Made by a program: the position numbers and the translations under genes
The notes under the pieces: model-generated
Told to the model about the DNA's origin: nothing
Database searches by the model: none
What the model saw: the letters and a program-made list of their open reading frames with translations, nothing else
NCBI GenBank assembly: GCA_021810735.1
Contig: JAJZIF010000220.1
Span: 1 to 6,600 of the forward strand
DNA: 6,600 nt
From: Acidobacteriota bacterium
Lineage (GTDB): Bacteria; Acidobacteriota; Terriglobia; Terriglobales; Acidobacteriaceae
Reading direction: 5' to 3'
In this document: positions 1 to 6,600 of the stretch, one piece after another
How the letters are laid out: each line of letters starts with the position of its first letter
Numbering within the stretch: position 1 is the first letter of the stretch

Positions 1-15
1 CACTTGAGGTTCGCG

Positions 16-306
16 CTACACCACCAGTGGACCATCGAAGTCCACGGTTTTAAATTGACCGAACTCTTTGACATGTTCTCCCAGCGGCTCACTCAACCGG
101 TAAAGCCTCAGGTTATCCTCGCTGGAGGAAATTTCGTCACGTAGGCGTTTTTCGAGGATCTCGTACGTGGTATTATCCACCTTGCACTCGAAAACCGACT
201 TCTGCACCCGCTGCCCGTAGCTCTGGCAAATTTTCGCCACGCGTCGTAATCGCCGCCGACCGGCGGAGGTCTCGGTAGATACGTCGTAGGCAACCAGAAT
301 CAGCAT
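16..306 (-). CDS. cas2: Cas2, adaptation complex subunit
   Basis: Cas2 is the dimeric bridge between two Cas1 dimers in the spacer integration complex. The 96-residue protein has the normal size and ferredoxin-like fold signature: first strand [11 protein letters not shown] with the conserved Asp8, a basic helix ([16 protein letters not shown]), then [13 protein letters not shown], and the later strand [10 protein letters not shown]. It ends VDFDGPLVV before TAG at 18-16. The ATG at 306 is 7 nt after the cas1 TGA, and the Shine-Dalgarno sequence GAGGGA (315-310) overlaps that stop, so the two are coupled. It is the last cas gene of the operon, as usual in I-C, and the CRISPR leader and array would be expected just to the left of the window. 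Confidence 0.96.
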   Translation of the reverse strand: MLILVAYDVSTETSAGRRRLRRVAKICQSYGQRVQKSVFECKVDNTTYEILEKRLRDEISSSEDNLRLYRLSEPLGEHVKEFGQFKTVDFDGPLVV

Positions 307-313
307 CGGTCCC

Positions 314-1348
314 TCAGCGATGGAGATAAGGCACGTAGGCTGGCGCCTCCCCGCGCAAATAACGCGCCAGCAGCCGCGCCTGAATGTGCGGCAGCAAGCC
401 GATCGGCATCTGTCGATCCAGCACGAAATGCGTCAGCGTCTCCTGCTTGCGCTCCTGGTAGGCGGCAATCACTGTCTTGCGGCCCTCATCGTTCAGCAAC
501 ACGGCGCCGCCCTCACGTTTATCGAAATGGTTCGCCTGTATCTGTCCACGGTTTACCAGCGTCAGCGCCAGCCGGTCGGCAACCACAGAGCGGAATTCCT
601 CCAGCAGGTCGAGCGCCAGAGCCGCGCGCCCGGGGCGCACGGCATGTAAAAACCCGAGTTGCGGGTCGAGCCCGACTGTTTCGAGCGCACTGCAGCAGTC
701 GTGCAGCAACACGGCATAGAGAAATGACAGCATCGCGTTCATGGCGTCTGTTGGCGGGCGGCGGCTGCGCACGTCGAAAGCGAAGTCGCCGCGAACGGGC
801 TGGCGGATAAGGTATTGCAAGGACTGAAAATAGACGCGGGCCGCGTTGCCTTCTTCGCCGCGCAGGCTGTCCAGGTCTGGGGAATAGGGAAGCTTGTGCA
901 AATGCCCGGCCACGAGACGGGCATTGTGGACCAGAGTAGCGCGTTCGACATCATTCTGGCTGTCTCGAGCACCGCGCAGCATCACATTGCGGCTGTTGCG
1001 CAGCTTGCCGGCGAGAAAGGAGCGTGCCAACTCGATCGTCTTGGCGGGATCGTCGGCCGCCCGGTATTGGGCCTGTCGCAGCAGAATGTTGCCGTTCACC
1101 GGACCTTCCACGCGTGCCTGAAAGCCCCCGCTGCGCCCCAGCCACACCACGCTTCGACCTTCTTTCATGCAGCGACCCAGGAGAGCGGGGCTCAGCATCA
1201 CGTCGCCGAAGCAGACGATGGCGCCCAAGTGGTGCAAGGGAACTTGCAAGCACTTGGCCTTTTCAATCATCACACAAACGGTCTCGCCTTCGAGCCGTAG
1301 GTAAGCTTCCGGCGTCGTGGCATAAAGAGTGTTGAGCAACACGGTCAC
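314..1348 (-). CDS. cas1: Cas1 integrase
   Basis: Cas1 is the integrase that, with Cas2, inserts spacers at the leader end of the array. The 344-residue product has the usual length for I-C Cas1. It starts [20 protein letters not shown] and contains [20 protein letters not shown] (34-53). The metal-binding residues are in place: Glu166 in [12 protein letters not shown], His235 in FLHAVRPGR, and Asp247 in ALDLLEEFR. The frame stays open upstream to 1447, but that part is cas4 read in another frame. I chose GTG at 1348 because the family N-terminus begins there, GAGGAA (1362-1357) lies 8 nt upstream, and the cas4 TAG ends 2 nt before it. The gene ends in TGA at 316-314. No truncation is seen. 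Confidence 0.96.
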   Translation of the reverse strand: MTVLLNTLYATTPEAYLRLEGETVCVMIEKAKCLQVPLHHLGAIVCFGDVMLSPALLGRCMKEGRSVVWLGRSGGFQARVEGPVNGNILLRQAQYRAADDPAKTIELARSFLAGKLRNSRNVMLRGARDSQNDVERATLVHNARLVAGHLHKLPYSPDLDSLRGEEGNAARVYFQSLQYLIRQPVRGDFAFDVRSRRPPTDAMNAMLSFLYAVLLHDCCSALETVGLDPQLGFLHAVRPGRAALALDLLEEFRSVVADRLALTLVNRGQIQANHFDKREGGAVLLNDEGRKTVIAAYQERKQETLTHFVLDRQMPIGLLPHIQARLLARYLRGEAPAYVPYLHR

Positions 1349-1350
1349 TG

Positions 1351-1983
1351 CTATTCTTCCTCGGGCTCGAACAGGCTCGCTCGAAGCGCCACCAGCCTCT
1401 TTCTGGCGCGCGCCAGTTCCGGCTGACAGATTTCGCGCAACGAACACTCCGGACAGCGCCGCACATTGTCCACGGGGGGCGGCAACTGGACGCTGGCAAG
1501 AAGCTTTCGGATTTCCTGCGCCGCCAGCTCAACAGTCTGCCGCAGCGCATCGTCAATCTCGACTTCGCGGCGTCGGCGGGACTGCTGGTGATAAATCGCG
1601 CCCTTGAGTACCAAGATGCCGAGCATTTCCTCCAGGCACATAGCCTGTGCCGTGAGTTGAATGTCGTCATTGACCCAGCGCCTGCGCTTGCCGTGCTTGT
1701 ACTCGACAGGGTAGACGCTGCCATTCGGATGATGCTCTACGGCATCGCACTTCCCGGTGAGTCCGACCCGATGACTCCACACGGGCAGCCCATACTCCAC
1801 ACGCATGTCAGCACTAACCTCGCGCCGTTCCCGATCTACCCGCTCGTGCTCATGTGTCCCGCGTAGCGTGTGCACATTGTCCGAAAACTTTCCTTCGACA
1901 TGAATGAGATAACAGCGCCGAGGGCAGTACGTATACTGGTTGAGCGCGGAAAGCGGAATCAGGTTGTCATCTTGTATCGCCAC
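1351..1983 (-). CDS. cas4: Cas4, Fe-S cluster exonuclease of spacer acquisition
   Basis: Cas4 trims prespacers and selects PAM-containing ends together with Cas1-Cas2. The 210-residue product has all the expected features: Cys20 in YTYCPRR and Cys177, Cys180, Cys186 (RCPECSLREICQPE) as 4Fe-4S ligands, and the RecB-like nuclease residues His44 (RGTHEHE), Asp80 (GLTGKCDAVE), Glu94 and Lys96 (YPVEYKHGK), followed by D107-x-Q109-L (motif QxxxY-like region, DIQLTAQAMCLEE). The start is GTG at 1983-1981; the frame has no upstream ATG, and the N-terminus DDNLIPLSALNQY matches I-C Cas4. No clear Shine-Dalgarno sequence precedes it, so translation probably depends on ribosomes ending cas7c 2 nt earlier. 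The stop is TAG. Confidence 0.95.
   Translation of the reverse strand: MAIQDDNLIPLSALNQYTYCPRRCYLIHVEGKFSDNVHTLRGTHEHERVDRERREVSADMRVEYGLPVWSHRVGLTGKCDAVEHHPNGSVYPVEYKHGKRRRWVNDDIQLTAQAMCLEEMLGILVLKGAIYHQQSRRRREVEIDDALRQTVELAAQEIRKLLASVQLPPPVDNVRRCPECSLREICQPELARARKRLVALRASLFEPEEE
1357..1362 (-). promoter_or_regulatory. Shine-Dalgarno site that decides the cas1 start
   Basis: GAGGAA, in the last Glu codons of cas4, lies 8 nt before the GTG at 1348 and supports this start over the much longer open frame that overlaps cas4 by almost 100 nt. Confidence 0.55.
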
Positions 1984-1985
1984 GA

Positions 1986-2960
1986 TCAGCGGTAGTCAAT
2001 CAGATCCACTCCTGAAGGTACCCGGTCCTTCTGTATCCTCACCGTGTAATCGGAAAAAGATCGCGGCGAGCCGGCGAGACCCTCACGATGACCGATCTCG
2101 ATGATGGCGTTTTCAATTCTGCGCTTGGGCGTTGAGAAATCCAGCATCCGGTGAGCCGGGGCACAACCGAGCATGGCTTGGCGGACGCGCTGGACTTCGT
2201 CGCTGTCAGTGCCGACGTGCTTGAAGATATACAGTCCACGGCAAGACATCATGCCCTTGGAAGCTGAACGATCATGGTCCCACATCGTCTTGAGCGCGTC
2301 CCAAAGGTGGTTCAGATCGTCGTCAGAGAAGCCGGTGCCCTTGGCCAAATGGGCGGAGACGAAGCCCTTGCAGGCATAGAGGCCGTAGGGAATGAGGGTC
2401 TTGCGCCCCATGGTGCGGAGTTTGTCCTCTTCCTGCTCGCTCTCCCACTTCTCGTAATCCGCGACGGTTTTGGCGTCCTTTACTTTCTCCGCTACTGCCA
2501 TGCGGGTGATTGAGGCATCCATCGGCAGGATGGGGTCAATAGAGCGGGAAAAGGAAACTTGAACCGGGCCACGGACCTGGCCGGCATTCGGACCGGTGGA
2601 CATGACTGCTCCAAAAGTACGCACGTCGAAAAAATGCTGGCACATCCAGTCGCGGGCTTTGCCAACCTGAGAGCGATTCGCACCGCCTTCCGGCGCGCCG
2701 CCAGTTGCCACATGGGCAGCAGTAATTGGCTTGTTCAGATTAGTCGCATGCTCCACAAAAATGGAATTAGGCGTGGTGTTGTCAAAGGCCGTCTGAATGT
2801 AGTTGCGTATTCGGCGTTTGATGGCCACATCAGACACCAGTCCATGCATGTCTTCCGGGTCAATGCGCGGGCTGTTGCCAGAATCCGGGTCGCCGTTAGG
2901 GTTGCCGTTTTCGCAATCGAAAAGGTAGAGGAACTCGTAACGGTTCTGAATGCTGTTCAT
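1986..2960 (-). CDS. cas7c: Cas7c (Csd2), Cascade backbone subunit
   Basis: Cas7c forms the helical filament, about seven copies in I-C Cascade, that holds the crRNA spacer. The 324-residue product opens with the Csd2 signature [20 protein letters not shown] (7-26), followed by NSPRID and [13 protein letters not shown] (40-52). Later come [15 protein letters not shown], the segment [40 protein letters not shown], and a C-terminal [12 protein letters not shown]. It is slightly longer than the typical ~290 residues; an acidic, charged stretch ([16 protein letters not shown]) just before GRKTLIPYG may account for part of the difference. The ATG overlaps the cas8c TGA (ATGA) and has GGGAG at 2972-2968, 7 nt upstream. 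The stop TGA lies 2 nt before the cas4 GTG. No damage is visible. Confidence 0.96.
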   Translation of the reverse strand: MNSIQNRYEFLYLFDCENGNPNGDPDSGNSPRIDPEDMHGLVSDVAIKRRIRNYIQTAFDNTTPNSIFVEHATNLNKPITAAHVATGGAPEGGANRSQVGKARDWMCQHFFDVRTFGAVMSTGPNAGQVRGPVQVSFSRSIDPILPMDASITRMAVAEKVKDAKTVADYEKWESEQEEDKLRTMGRKTLIPYGLYACKGFVSAHLAKGTGFSDDDLNHLWDALKTMWDHDRSASKGMMSCRGLYIFKHVGTDSDEVQRVRQAMLGCAPAHRMLDFSTPKRRIENAIIEIGHREGLAGSPRSFSDYTVRIQKDRVPSGVDLIDYR

Positions 2961-3358
2961 TTCGTCTCTCCCTGGTCAGAAGTGGATTTGTTTGCGGTGT
3001 TCTTAGTTCCGGCACGGAGAGCCGCAAGCTGCTGGTAGTAGCCCAAAGCGAATAGGCCCTGGCCTTCTAGGTCGAGGATGCGCGGCGCGGCGTCCTGCAA
3101 GTGGCCCATCACATCGGCAATCTGATTCTCGTACCAATAGGCCAACCCTCCTTCGAGCTTGCCGAGGTGATTGCGTGCATTAACGGTCAAACGACCCAGA
3201 ATGAGACCAGGCGTCTGACTGGCAGCGGCGTAATAGCGCTGGACCACACCGGCACCGACGTCACCCAGTGCCGCGCGCTGGAGATTGGCGAGTACCGCCA
3301 GCAGCCGCCCGCAGTGGTAGGCCGCGGCTGGGTGGTCGGGATTGAGATAGGCAGTCAT
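2957..3358 (-). CDS. cas11c: Cas11c small subunit, translated from an internal start in cas8c
   Basis: In studied I-C systems the small subunit Cas11 is not a separate gene but is made from an internal start near the 3' end of cas8c; it lines the Cascade belly and stabilises the R-loop. Here an in-frame ATG at 3358-3356 gives a 133-residue product, [20 protein letters not shown] at its start, ending at the cas8c TGA. It is preceded by AGGAGGTGA (3374-3366), matching the anti-Shine-Dalgarno sequence at nine consecutive bases, with 10 nt between AGGAGG and ATG. Length, position at the helical C-terminus and the strength of the site all agree with known Cas11c. This is seen in the sequence; actual expression is inferred. 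The C-terminal 15-20 residues are polar and low in hydrophobics ([17 protein letters not shown]) and probably disordered. Confidence 0.85.
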   Translation of the reverse strand: MTAYLNPDHPAAAYHCGRLLAVLANLQRAALGDVGAGVVQRYYAAASQTPGLILGRLTVNARNHLGKLEGGLAYWYENQIADVMGHLQDAAPRILDLEGQGLFALGYYQQLAALRAGTKNTANKSTSDQGETK

Positions 3359-4729
3359 GGTTTGGTCACCTCCTGGTTTGAGTCGAACGAAATATGCTTT
3401 GATTAGTCCTAAGCGGGCGTGGTTGAACGGCGGCTGATCTTTGTCCACAAGATCGACCCGGAAGCGTGCTAACGCTTGCGCCATAAGCGACTGCGGTATG
3501 GGCAACCTTTGCACTGCTACTCTCCAGAGCGTGGCCGCAGCGGGGGCGGGCAGGTCTTTCAAATCTCGCACCAGCGCGCCGCACACTGCCATGAATTTTG
3601 GATCGGGAGCCTGACCCTGCCCGTATCGTGAAACAACAGCCAAATCGGCAAACCAGGCGATGATGTTGCTCACTAAGTCCTCGAAACGACCTTCTATCCA
3701 GTCACGCACCATGACGCGACCAGCCGCACCCGACACAGTGAGCGCGAAGAAGCGGTTCTCACCGAGATCGGCACGTTCTCCGCTGCGGATCGAATCCAGA
3801 AGACGTCTCACCGCCCCCAGCGCCGCCGCCTCCGTCTGCTCCTCGCTTTCGAAACCAGAGAGGAACGCAAGAGGATCATTATCAAAGGGAACGTGATTCT
3901 TGAACCAATAAGCTACCAGTGAGCTACCTAACTTGCGGGAGTGATTGCGGATAAGGTCGTTGAGACCATCCACATACTTCTGTGCGGCATCGGCTCCCAT
4001 TGCGGCGTTGGCCGATTGATCAAGCCCATAGGAACCGAACGCGGCTTTGTCGAAACCGACCATGACATCCCCGGTACTCAATCCACCCACTCCCGACAAT
4101 CCGGTGACCTTCGGGTGGGTAGGCAGTGGCTGAACTATCTCACCCGTAAGCAGACAGCGCATCGCGCCATCGGCTACCTCCTTTAGACCATTGGCCTCGG
4201 CCTCCGATTTACCCAGATCGTTGTGCCGCCATTCCCGCCACCACATCTGCACGGTTTCGTCTCCGCACGGATCAGCACCATTTACGCGCCAGCTAACCCA
4301 ATCAGTGGGCTTGGCTTTGTCCTCGGCCAACGTGGCACGAATCCGGTCGAGCTGCGATTCATCGTCCAACACCCGGACCAACGGCACCAGCACTGGAATC
4401 GAAGTGGACGCCTTCCGTAGCATGTCAAGAAAGAATCTGTGCTTCTCCTTAATGCTGGAAAATTTCTTCGGGTCTTCGTTAGCCTTAGACAACAGCGTCA
4501 CGGTCTGAGCCGTTTCCACGAGGAAATGAGACTTGCCACCCGCATTCATACCGTGCATATCCGGGCAGCGCGGCTGTTCCTGCCCACGCTTCCCGTCGCC
4601 AAGCGGAACGACATTAAGAAATCGCCCGTCGGTCGCCAGTTCAATTCCCCAGCGTATCTCACGGGTTTTGAAGCCGGGTTCCGAGTCCGGCAATTGTCGC
4701 TCTGCATATTCGACCAAGGCGTGCAACAT
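2957..4729 (-). CDS. cas8c: Cas8c (Csd1), Type I-C Cascade large subunit
   Basis: Cas8c recognises the PAM and starts R-loop formation in I-C Cascade. The 590-residue length is normal for Csd1 (about 570-610). Numbering from this start, visible features are the N-terminus [24 protein letters not shown] (65-75), and the central Csd1 signature from CLLTGEI (192-198) through [12 protein letters not shown] and [11 protein letters not shown] (225-235) to [20 protein letters not shown]. The C-terminal alpha-helical region contains [17 protein letters not shown] and [11 protein letters not shown]. Two starts are possible. ATG at 4735 overlaps the cas5c stop (ATGA), but GGAGG (4742-4738) is only 2 nt from it. 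ATG at 4729 is 8 nt from the same site, so I chose 4729. The last 133 codons probably also encode a separate Cas11c. The TGA stop overlaps the cas7c ATG. Confidence 0.95.
   Translation of the reverse strand: MLHALVEYAERQLPDSEPGFKTREIRWGIELATDGRFLNVVPLGDGKRGQEQPRCPDMHGMNAGGKSHFLVETAQTVTLLSKANEDPKKFSSIKEKHRFFLDMLRKASTSIPVLVPLVRVLDDESQLDRIRATLAEDKAKPTDWVSWRVNGADPCGDETVQMWWREWRHNDLGKSEAEANGLKEVADGAMRCLLTGEIVQPLPTHPKVTGLSGVGGLSTGDVMVGFDKAAFGSYGLDQSANAAMGADAAQKYVDGLNDLIRNHSRKLGSSLVAYWFKNHVPFDNDPLAFLSGFESEEQTEAAALGAVRRLLDSIRSGERADLGENRFFALTVSGAAGRVMVRDWIEGRFEDLVSNIIAWFADLAVVSRYGQGQAPDPKFMAVCGALVRDLKDLPAPAAATLWRVAVQRLPIPQSLMAQALARFRVDLVDKDQPPFNHARLGLIKAYFVRLKPGGDQTMTAYLNPDHPAAAYHCGRLLAVLANLQRAALGDVGAGVVQRYYAAASQTPGLILGRLTVNARNHLGKLEGGLAYWYENQIADVMGHLQDAAPRILDLEGQGLFALGYYQQLAALRAGTKNTANKSTSDQGETK
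3366..3374 (-). promoter_or_regulatory. Internal Shine-Dalgarno site for cas11c
   Basis: AGGAGGTGA inside cas8c encodes part of the peptide KPGGDQT and lies 10 nt (counted from AGGAGG) ahead of the in-frame ATG at 3358. It is the strongest ribosome binding site I see in the window, stronger than those of the ordinary gene starts, which fits the need for several Cas11 copies per Cas8. Confidence 0.8.
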
Positions 4730-4731
4730 AG

Positions 4732-5343
4732 TCATCCCCTCCCCGGCTTTTTCACCGTTTCGCTTTCAAAGTGTGGCACCTCCAGTACACCATTACGGAC
4801 CCAGGCGTCAAAGATTGAGATAAAGGGCTTGTCTTTGTCGCGCATCGTTTCCTTCCGCAAATCGAACACGTCGTAAAGCATCAAGCCCAGATGCTGGTCG
4901 AAAGGTGCCGATGTAGCAGGGGCGGTGCTTGGGTCTTCAATGTATTCGAAGAACGCAGGGAACTCCCGGCAACCGAAGTATGGCTGCTGGAAGCACTTTC
5001 CCGCGCGCGCCCGGCGCTGGAAGCAGGCATTAAGCTTGCCCCAATCGTTGCCGGGCTTCGGGACAATCCTGGCGGTGAGGCGGTAACGGACGTTTTTCAA
5101 TGCCATCGTCTGGCGCTGCGTTCGTCCTTTTTGGTCGGTGCCAAGTTCGTCCTTGTTTCCGTCAGCCCAGATCGGCTCCGGGCGCTCACGCCCGTCCATC
5201 CATGCCTTGATAGTGCGGTCGGCAGGCGCCTTGTCTTTCACCTCGTTCCGCCGCAGCGCGATATAGCGCGGCATTTCCAGCACCTCAATACGCGTGATCT
5301 GCCAGTGGAAGTACGGTCGCATTACGGATTCCTGTCCCCGCAT
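4732..5343 (-). CDS. cas5c: C-terminal fragment of Cas5c (203 residues, possibly 196)
   Basis: This frame encodes most of Cas5c: HWQITRIEVL (13-22), YIALRRNEV (27-35), GRTQRQTMALKNVRYRL (73-89), and the strongly family-specific RRARAGKCFQQPYFGCREF (110-128). The ATG at 5343 directly abuts the TAG of the upstream fragment (TAGATG), a layout that can allow termination-reinitiation. A better placed start is the ATG at 5322-5320, with AGGA at 5333-5330 seven nt upstream; it would give a 196-residue protein beginning MRPYFHWQI, exactly where similarity to intact Cas5c resumes. Lys103 aligns with catalytic Lys116 of B. halodurans Cas5c, but the neighbouring His117 position is Leu104 by hand alignment. 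The N-terminal strand and catalytic Tyr are missing from this piece. The frame ends in TGA immediately ahead of cas8c. Confidence 0.85.
   Translation of the reverse strand: MRGQESVMRPYFHWQITRIEVLEMPRYIALRRNEVKDKAPADRTIKAWMDGRERPEPIWADGNKDELGTDQKGRTQRQTMALKNVRYRLTARIVPKPGNDWGKLNACFQRRARAGKCFQQPYFGCREFPAFFEYIEDPSTAPATSAPFDQHLGLMLYDVFDLRKETMRDKDKPFISIFDAWVRNGVLEVPHFESETVKKPGRG
4738..4742 (-). promoter_or_regulatory. Shine-Dalgarno site that decides the cas8c start
   Basis: GGAGG within GGGGAGGGG (4744-4736) lies in the last codons of cas5c. It is 2 nt from the first ATG (4735) and 8 nt from the second (4729). The spacing favours the second, removing two residues from the longest possible Cas8c. 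Confidence 0.6.
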
Positions 5344-5496
5344 CTATTTCTTGCCATCCCAATAGATGGCGTCGAAGATGCCGCGCGCGGCCGAGGGTGT
5401 GATGACTGGATAGGAAAAGCGCTCGACCTTCATTTCCGGTCGGGTGAAGCAAGCCAGATCGCCCCAGACTTCCAAAGTGTGCGTACCGTTTGTCAT
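5344..5496 (-). CDS. N-terminal 50-residue fragment of Cas5c
   Basis: This short frame fills the apparent gap between cas3 and the large cas5 frame. It encodes [20 protein letters not shown] at 1-20 and ends AIYWDGKK before TAG. The residue aligning with catalytic Tyr46 of Bacillus halodurans Cas5c is Tyr45 (in IYW), only five residues before the stop. The ATG at 5496-5494 is preceded by AGGAGA, 4 nt upstream, which overlaps the cas3 stop, so the fragment should be translated. By itself it would contain only the first strands of the Cas5 RRM-like fold and is unlikely to be stable or active. Confidence 0.8.
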   Translation of the reverse strand: MTNGTHTLEVWGDLACFTRPEMKVERFSYPVITPSAARGIFDAIYWDGKK

Positions 5497-5500
5497 GCGT

Positions 5501-5506
5501 TCTCCT
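5501..5506 (-). promoter_or_regulatory. Shine-Dalgarno site of cas5c
   Basis: AGGAGA sits 4 nt before the ATG at 5496 and overlaps the cas3 stop codon. It fixes the true start of cas5c upstream of the internal TAG, and shows that the DNA between cas3 and the large cas5 frame is coding, not a spacer. Confidence 0.75.
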
Positions 5507-6600
5507 ATGCAATGAAAATCTGTTCCCCTTTGGGCGGATTGAGCCCAAGGGTATCATTGTAAAAATTCCCTTCGAGGATGAACCACTCGTCCGAAACACC
5601 GCCGCGCCGCAACTTCGCCGGTATTGCCCACGCGGGTGGACCGTCCTTGGTGCGATAGACACTGACGGCAAGTCCTTGGGCGCGGCGTATCCAATCCGCA
5701 TAAATACCCTCCCGTTCGGCTTCAAGACGAAGCGCACCAAATTCCTGTTTGCGTTCTATCCATGGCACGAGCACCTGAATCGCATTGTGTTCGATTAGAC
5801 GGTAAGCGTTGGCGATTTCCGGGAAATCGAGCTCCTGAATTGCCTGAGTAAGGTCGGCGTTTTGGCTGGCGGGATTATTCAGGTCGTAGAGCCGGTGGTA
5901 ATATGCTCGGAAAGTATCAGGGTCATTGATGTCCAGATTACCGCGCATCTTGAGCAGGGTTTGTGTAACTTGGGCCGCCTGATAGTAAATGAATGTTGGG
6001 AACTGTCTCCGCCAACCGCCTTCCTCATTCGGTTCAAAAACCACTACCTTCCCTAGACAACCCTGTTCATTGAGTCTGCCTTCTCGGTTGCAGCGCCCTG
6101 CCGCCTGGGCGATGGATTCCAGCGGCGCCATGGCGCGGAAGACAACAGGGAAATCCACGTCCACGCCAGCCTCGACGCATTGGGTGGAAACGAGGCGGCA
6201 AGGGAGACTTTCCGCAAGCCGAGCTCTTACCTTGTCCATAATCGCACGCCGATGTTCCGCACAGAGATTAGTGGATAGGTGAAACACTCCTTCTAGATCG
6301 CTCAGAGCTTCCATCAGGGCAAGCGCATGGCGCTTGAGGTTCACCACCACCAACGCTTGATTCACACCGCGCACCTCGGCGGCCAGTTCTGCCCAAGTGC
6401 ATTTTCTGTCCCCTTCCGGCCAGCGCACGGTGACACGTTCAAGGGTTTTGAACAGCTCAGGGTGATCCGGCACGGCTTCCCGTGGTCGCCAGCCGTTGAT
6501 GGCAAATTTCTTCACCGCTGCATCCAGAGCGACGAAGGCGGGTTGGGTGGCGGTGGCGAAGACCACCGTAGAACGATAGGTCGTTGACAGATGAGACAAC
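5505..6600 (-). CDS. cas3: Cas3 helicase-nuclease, C-terminal part (partial, runs off right edge)
   Basis: Cas3 is the ATP-dependent 3'-5' helicase and HD nuclease recruited by Type I Cascade to unwind and degrade target DNA. Only about the last 364 residues are here; the HD domain and helicase motifs I-II lie beyond the right edge. Visible, counting from the first complete codon at 6599: motif III FATATQP (14-20), the second RecA-like domain with [11 protein letters not shown] (82-92) and [11 protein letters not shown] (107-117), motif [14 protein letters not shown] (138-150), and motif [13 protein letters not shown] (165-175) with its arginines. This combination is typical of Cas3. The C-terminal domain continues to a TAG stop at 5507-5505. 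The first codon at 6599 is TTG inside the gene, not a start. The stop codon overlaps the ribosome binding site of cas5c, whose ATG follows 8 nt later, so the two genes are coupled. I see no frameshift in the visible part. Confidence 0.95.
   Translation of the reverse strand, partial: LSHLSTTYRSTVVFATATQPAFVALDAAVKKFAINGWRPREAVPDHPELFKTLERVTVRWPEGDRKCTWAELAAEVRGVNQALVVVNLKRHALALMEALSDLEGVFHLSTNLCAEHRRAIMDKVRARLAESLPCRLVSTQCVEAGVDVDFPVVFRAMAPLESIAQAAGRCNREGRLNEQGCLGKVVVFEPNEEGGWRRQFPTFIYYQAAQVTQTLLKMRGNLDINDPDTFRAYYHRLYDLNNPASQNADLTQAIQELDFPEIANAYRLIEHNAIQVLVPWIERKQEFGALRLEAEREGIYADWIRRAQGLAVSVYRTKDGPPAWAIPAKLRRGGVSDEWFILEGNFYNDTLGLNPPKGEQIFIA

Larger units (their letters stand above)
4732..5496 (-). 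pseudogene. cas5c: Cas5c (Csd5/Cas5d) interrupted by an in-frame TAG
   Basis: In Type I-C, Cas5c replaces Cas6: it cuts pre-crRNA within the repeat and then caps the 5' handle in Cascade. Translation from the ATG at 5496 gives a clear Cas5c N-terminus ([20 protein letters not shown] at 10-29, [15 protein letters not shown] at 32-46). It reaches TAG at 5346-5344 after 50 residues, and the same frame continues as the rest of Cas5c to TGA at 4734-4732. Both parts are in one frame, so a nonsense codon, not a frameshift, splits the gene. Read through, it would span 254 codons, somewhat longer than the roughly 215-240 I recall for the family. About 13 extra codons including the stop lie between the IYW motif and the resumed similarity (HWQITRIEVL) compared with remembered D. 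vulgaris Cas5c. The start has a good Shine-Dalgarno sequence, AGGAGA. It may be a pseudogene, a two-piece protein, a read-through gene or a sequence error; these cannot be told apart here. Confidence 0.85.

Noticed and set aside
1..15. A CRISPR repeat at the left edge
   Set aside because: The 15 bases are too few and do not resemble a I-C repeat; no repeat is found elsewhere in the window.
815..1300. Plus-strand open frames opposite the cas genes, the longest of about 220 residues (4891-5562) and 160 residues (815-1300)
   Set aside because: They are antisense shadows of GC-rich coding DNA, without recognisable domains; the minus-strand genes explain the DNA fully.
314..1447. A longer Cas1 of 377 residues starting at 1447
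   Set aside because: The extra 33 residues are cas4 read in another frame, do not resemble Cas1, and a GTG with a ribosome binding site exists at 1348.
5344..5346. TAG recoded as an amino acid in this organism
   Set aside because: TAG is the natural terminator of cas3, cas4 and cas2 in the same window, at the expected ends of these proteins.
5344..5504. An intergenic region or internal promoter between cas3 and cas5
   Set aside because: It translates into the Cas5c N-terminus with a good ribosome binding site; only 8 nt are non-coding.
5285..5740. A 151-residue minus-strand frame across the cas3-cas5 junction
   Set aside because: It overlaps two recognised genes in a different frame and has no family motif.
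6597..6599. TTG at 6599 as the start of a short helicase gene
   Set aside because: The first residues are already close to helicase motif III, so the frame is the interior of cas3 cut by the window edge.

Overview
The whole window is the left-hand part of one Type I-C (Csd/Dvulg) CRISPR-Cas operon, transcribed on the minus strand from right to left. The order is cas3 (C-terminal part only, cut by the right edge), cas5c, cas8c, cas7c, cas4, cas1, cas2. Every gene was recognised from family motifs visible in its translation. Base composition is moderately GC-rich, and the proteins resemble the proteobacterial branch of I-C systems, so a proteobacterial host is likely but not proven. No taxonomic marker is present.

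Layout, right to left. At 6600-5505 lie the helicase motifs III-VI and C-terminal domain of Cas3. At 5496-4732 lies cas5c, the I-C pre-crRNA endonuclease and Cascade subunit, which is broken by an in-frame TAG at 5346-5344. At 4729-2957 lies cas8c, the large subunit, and it carries a strong candidate internal start (3358) for the separately translated small subunit Cas11c. At 2960-1986 lies cas7c, the backbone subunit. Then come the adaptation genes: cas4 (1983-1351), cas1 (1348-314) and cas2 (306-16). The genes are packed with overlaps or gaps of 2-8 nt, so this is one polycistronic, translationally coupled unit. Essentially no non-coding DNA is present and no stretch over 20 bases is unexplained. 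The promoter must lie to the right of the window. The CRISPR array is not in the window and is expected to the left of position 1.

How it works together: Cas4-Cas1-Cas2 would acquire spacers. Cas5c normally cuts the repeat RNA and stays on the crRNA 5' handle. Cas5c, Cas7c, Cas8c and Cas11c form Cascade, and Cas3 degrades the target. The system is a known subtype. The two points that deserve attention are the split cas5c, whose stop separates the catalytic Tyr from the rest of the enzyme, and the hidden cas11c start with a near-perfect Shine-Dalgarno sequence inside cas8c.
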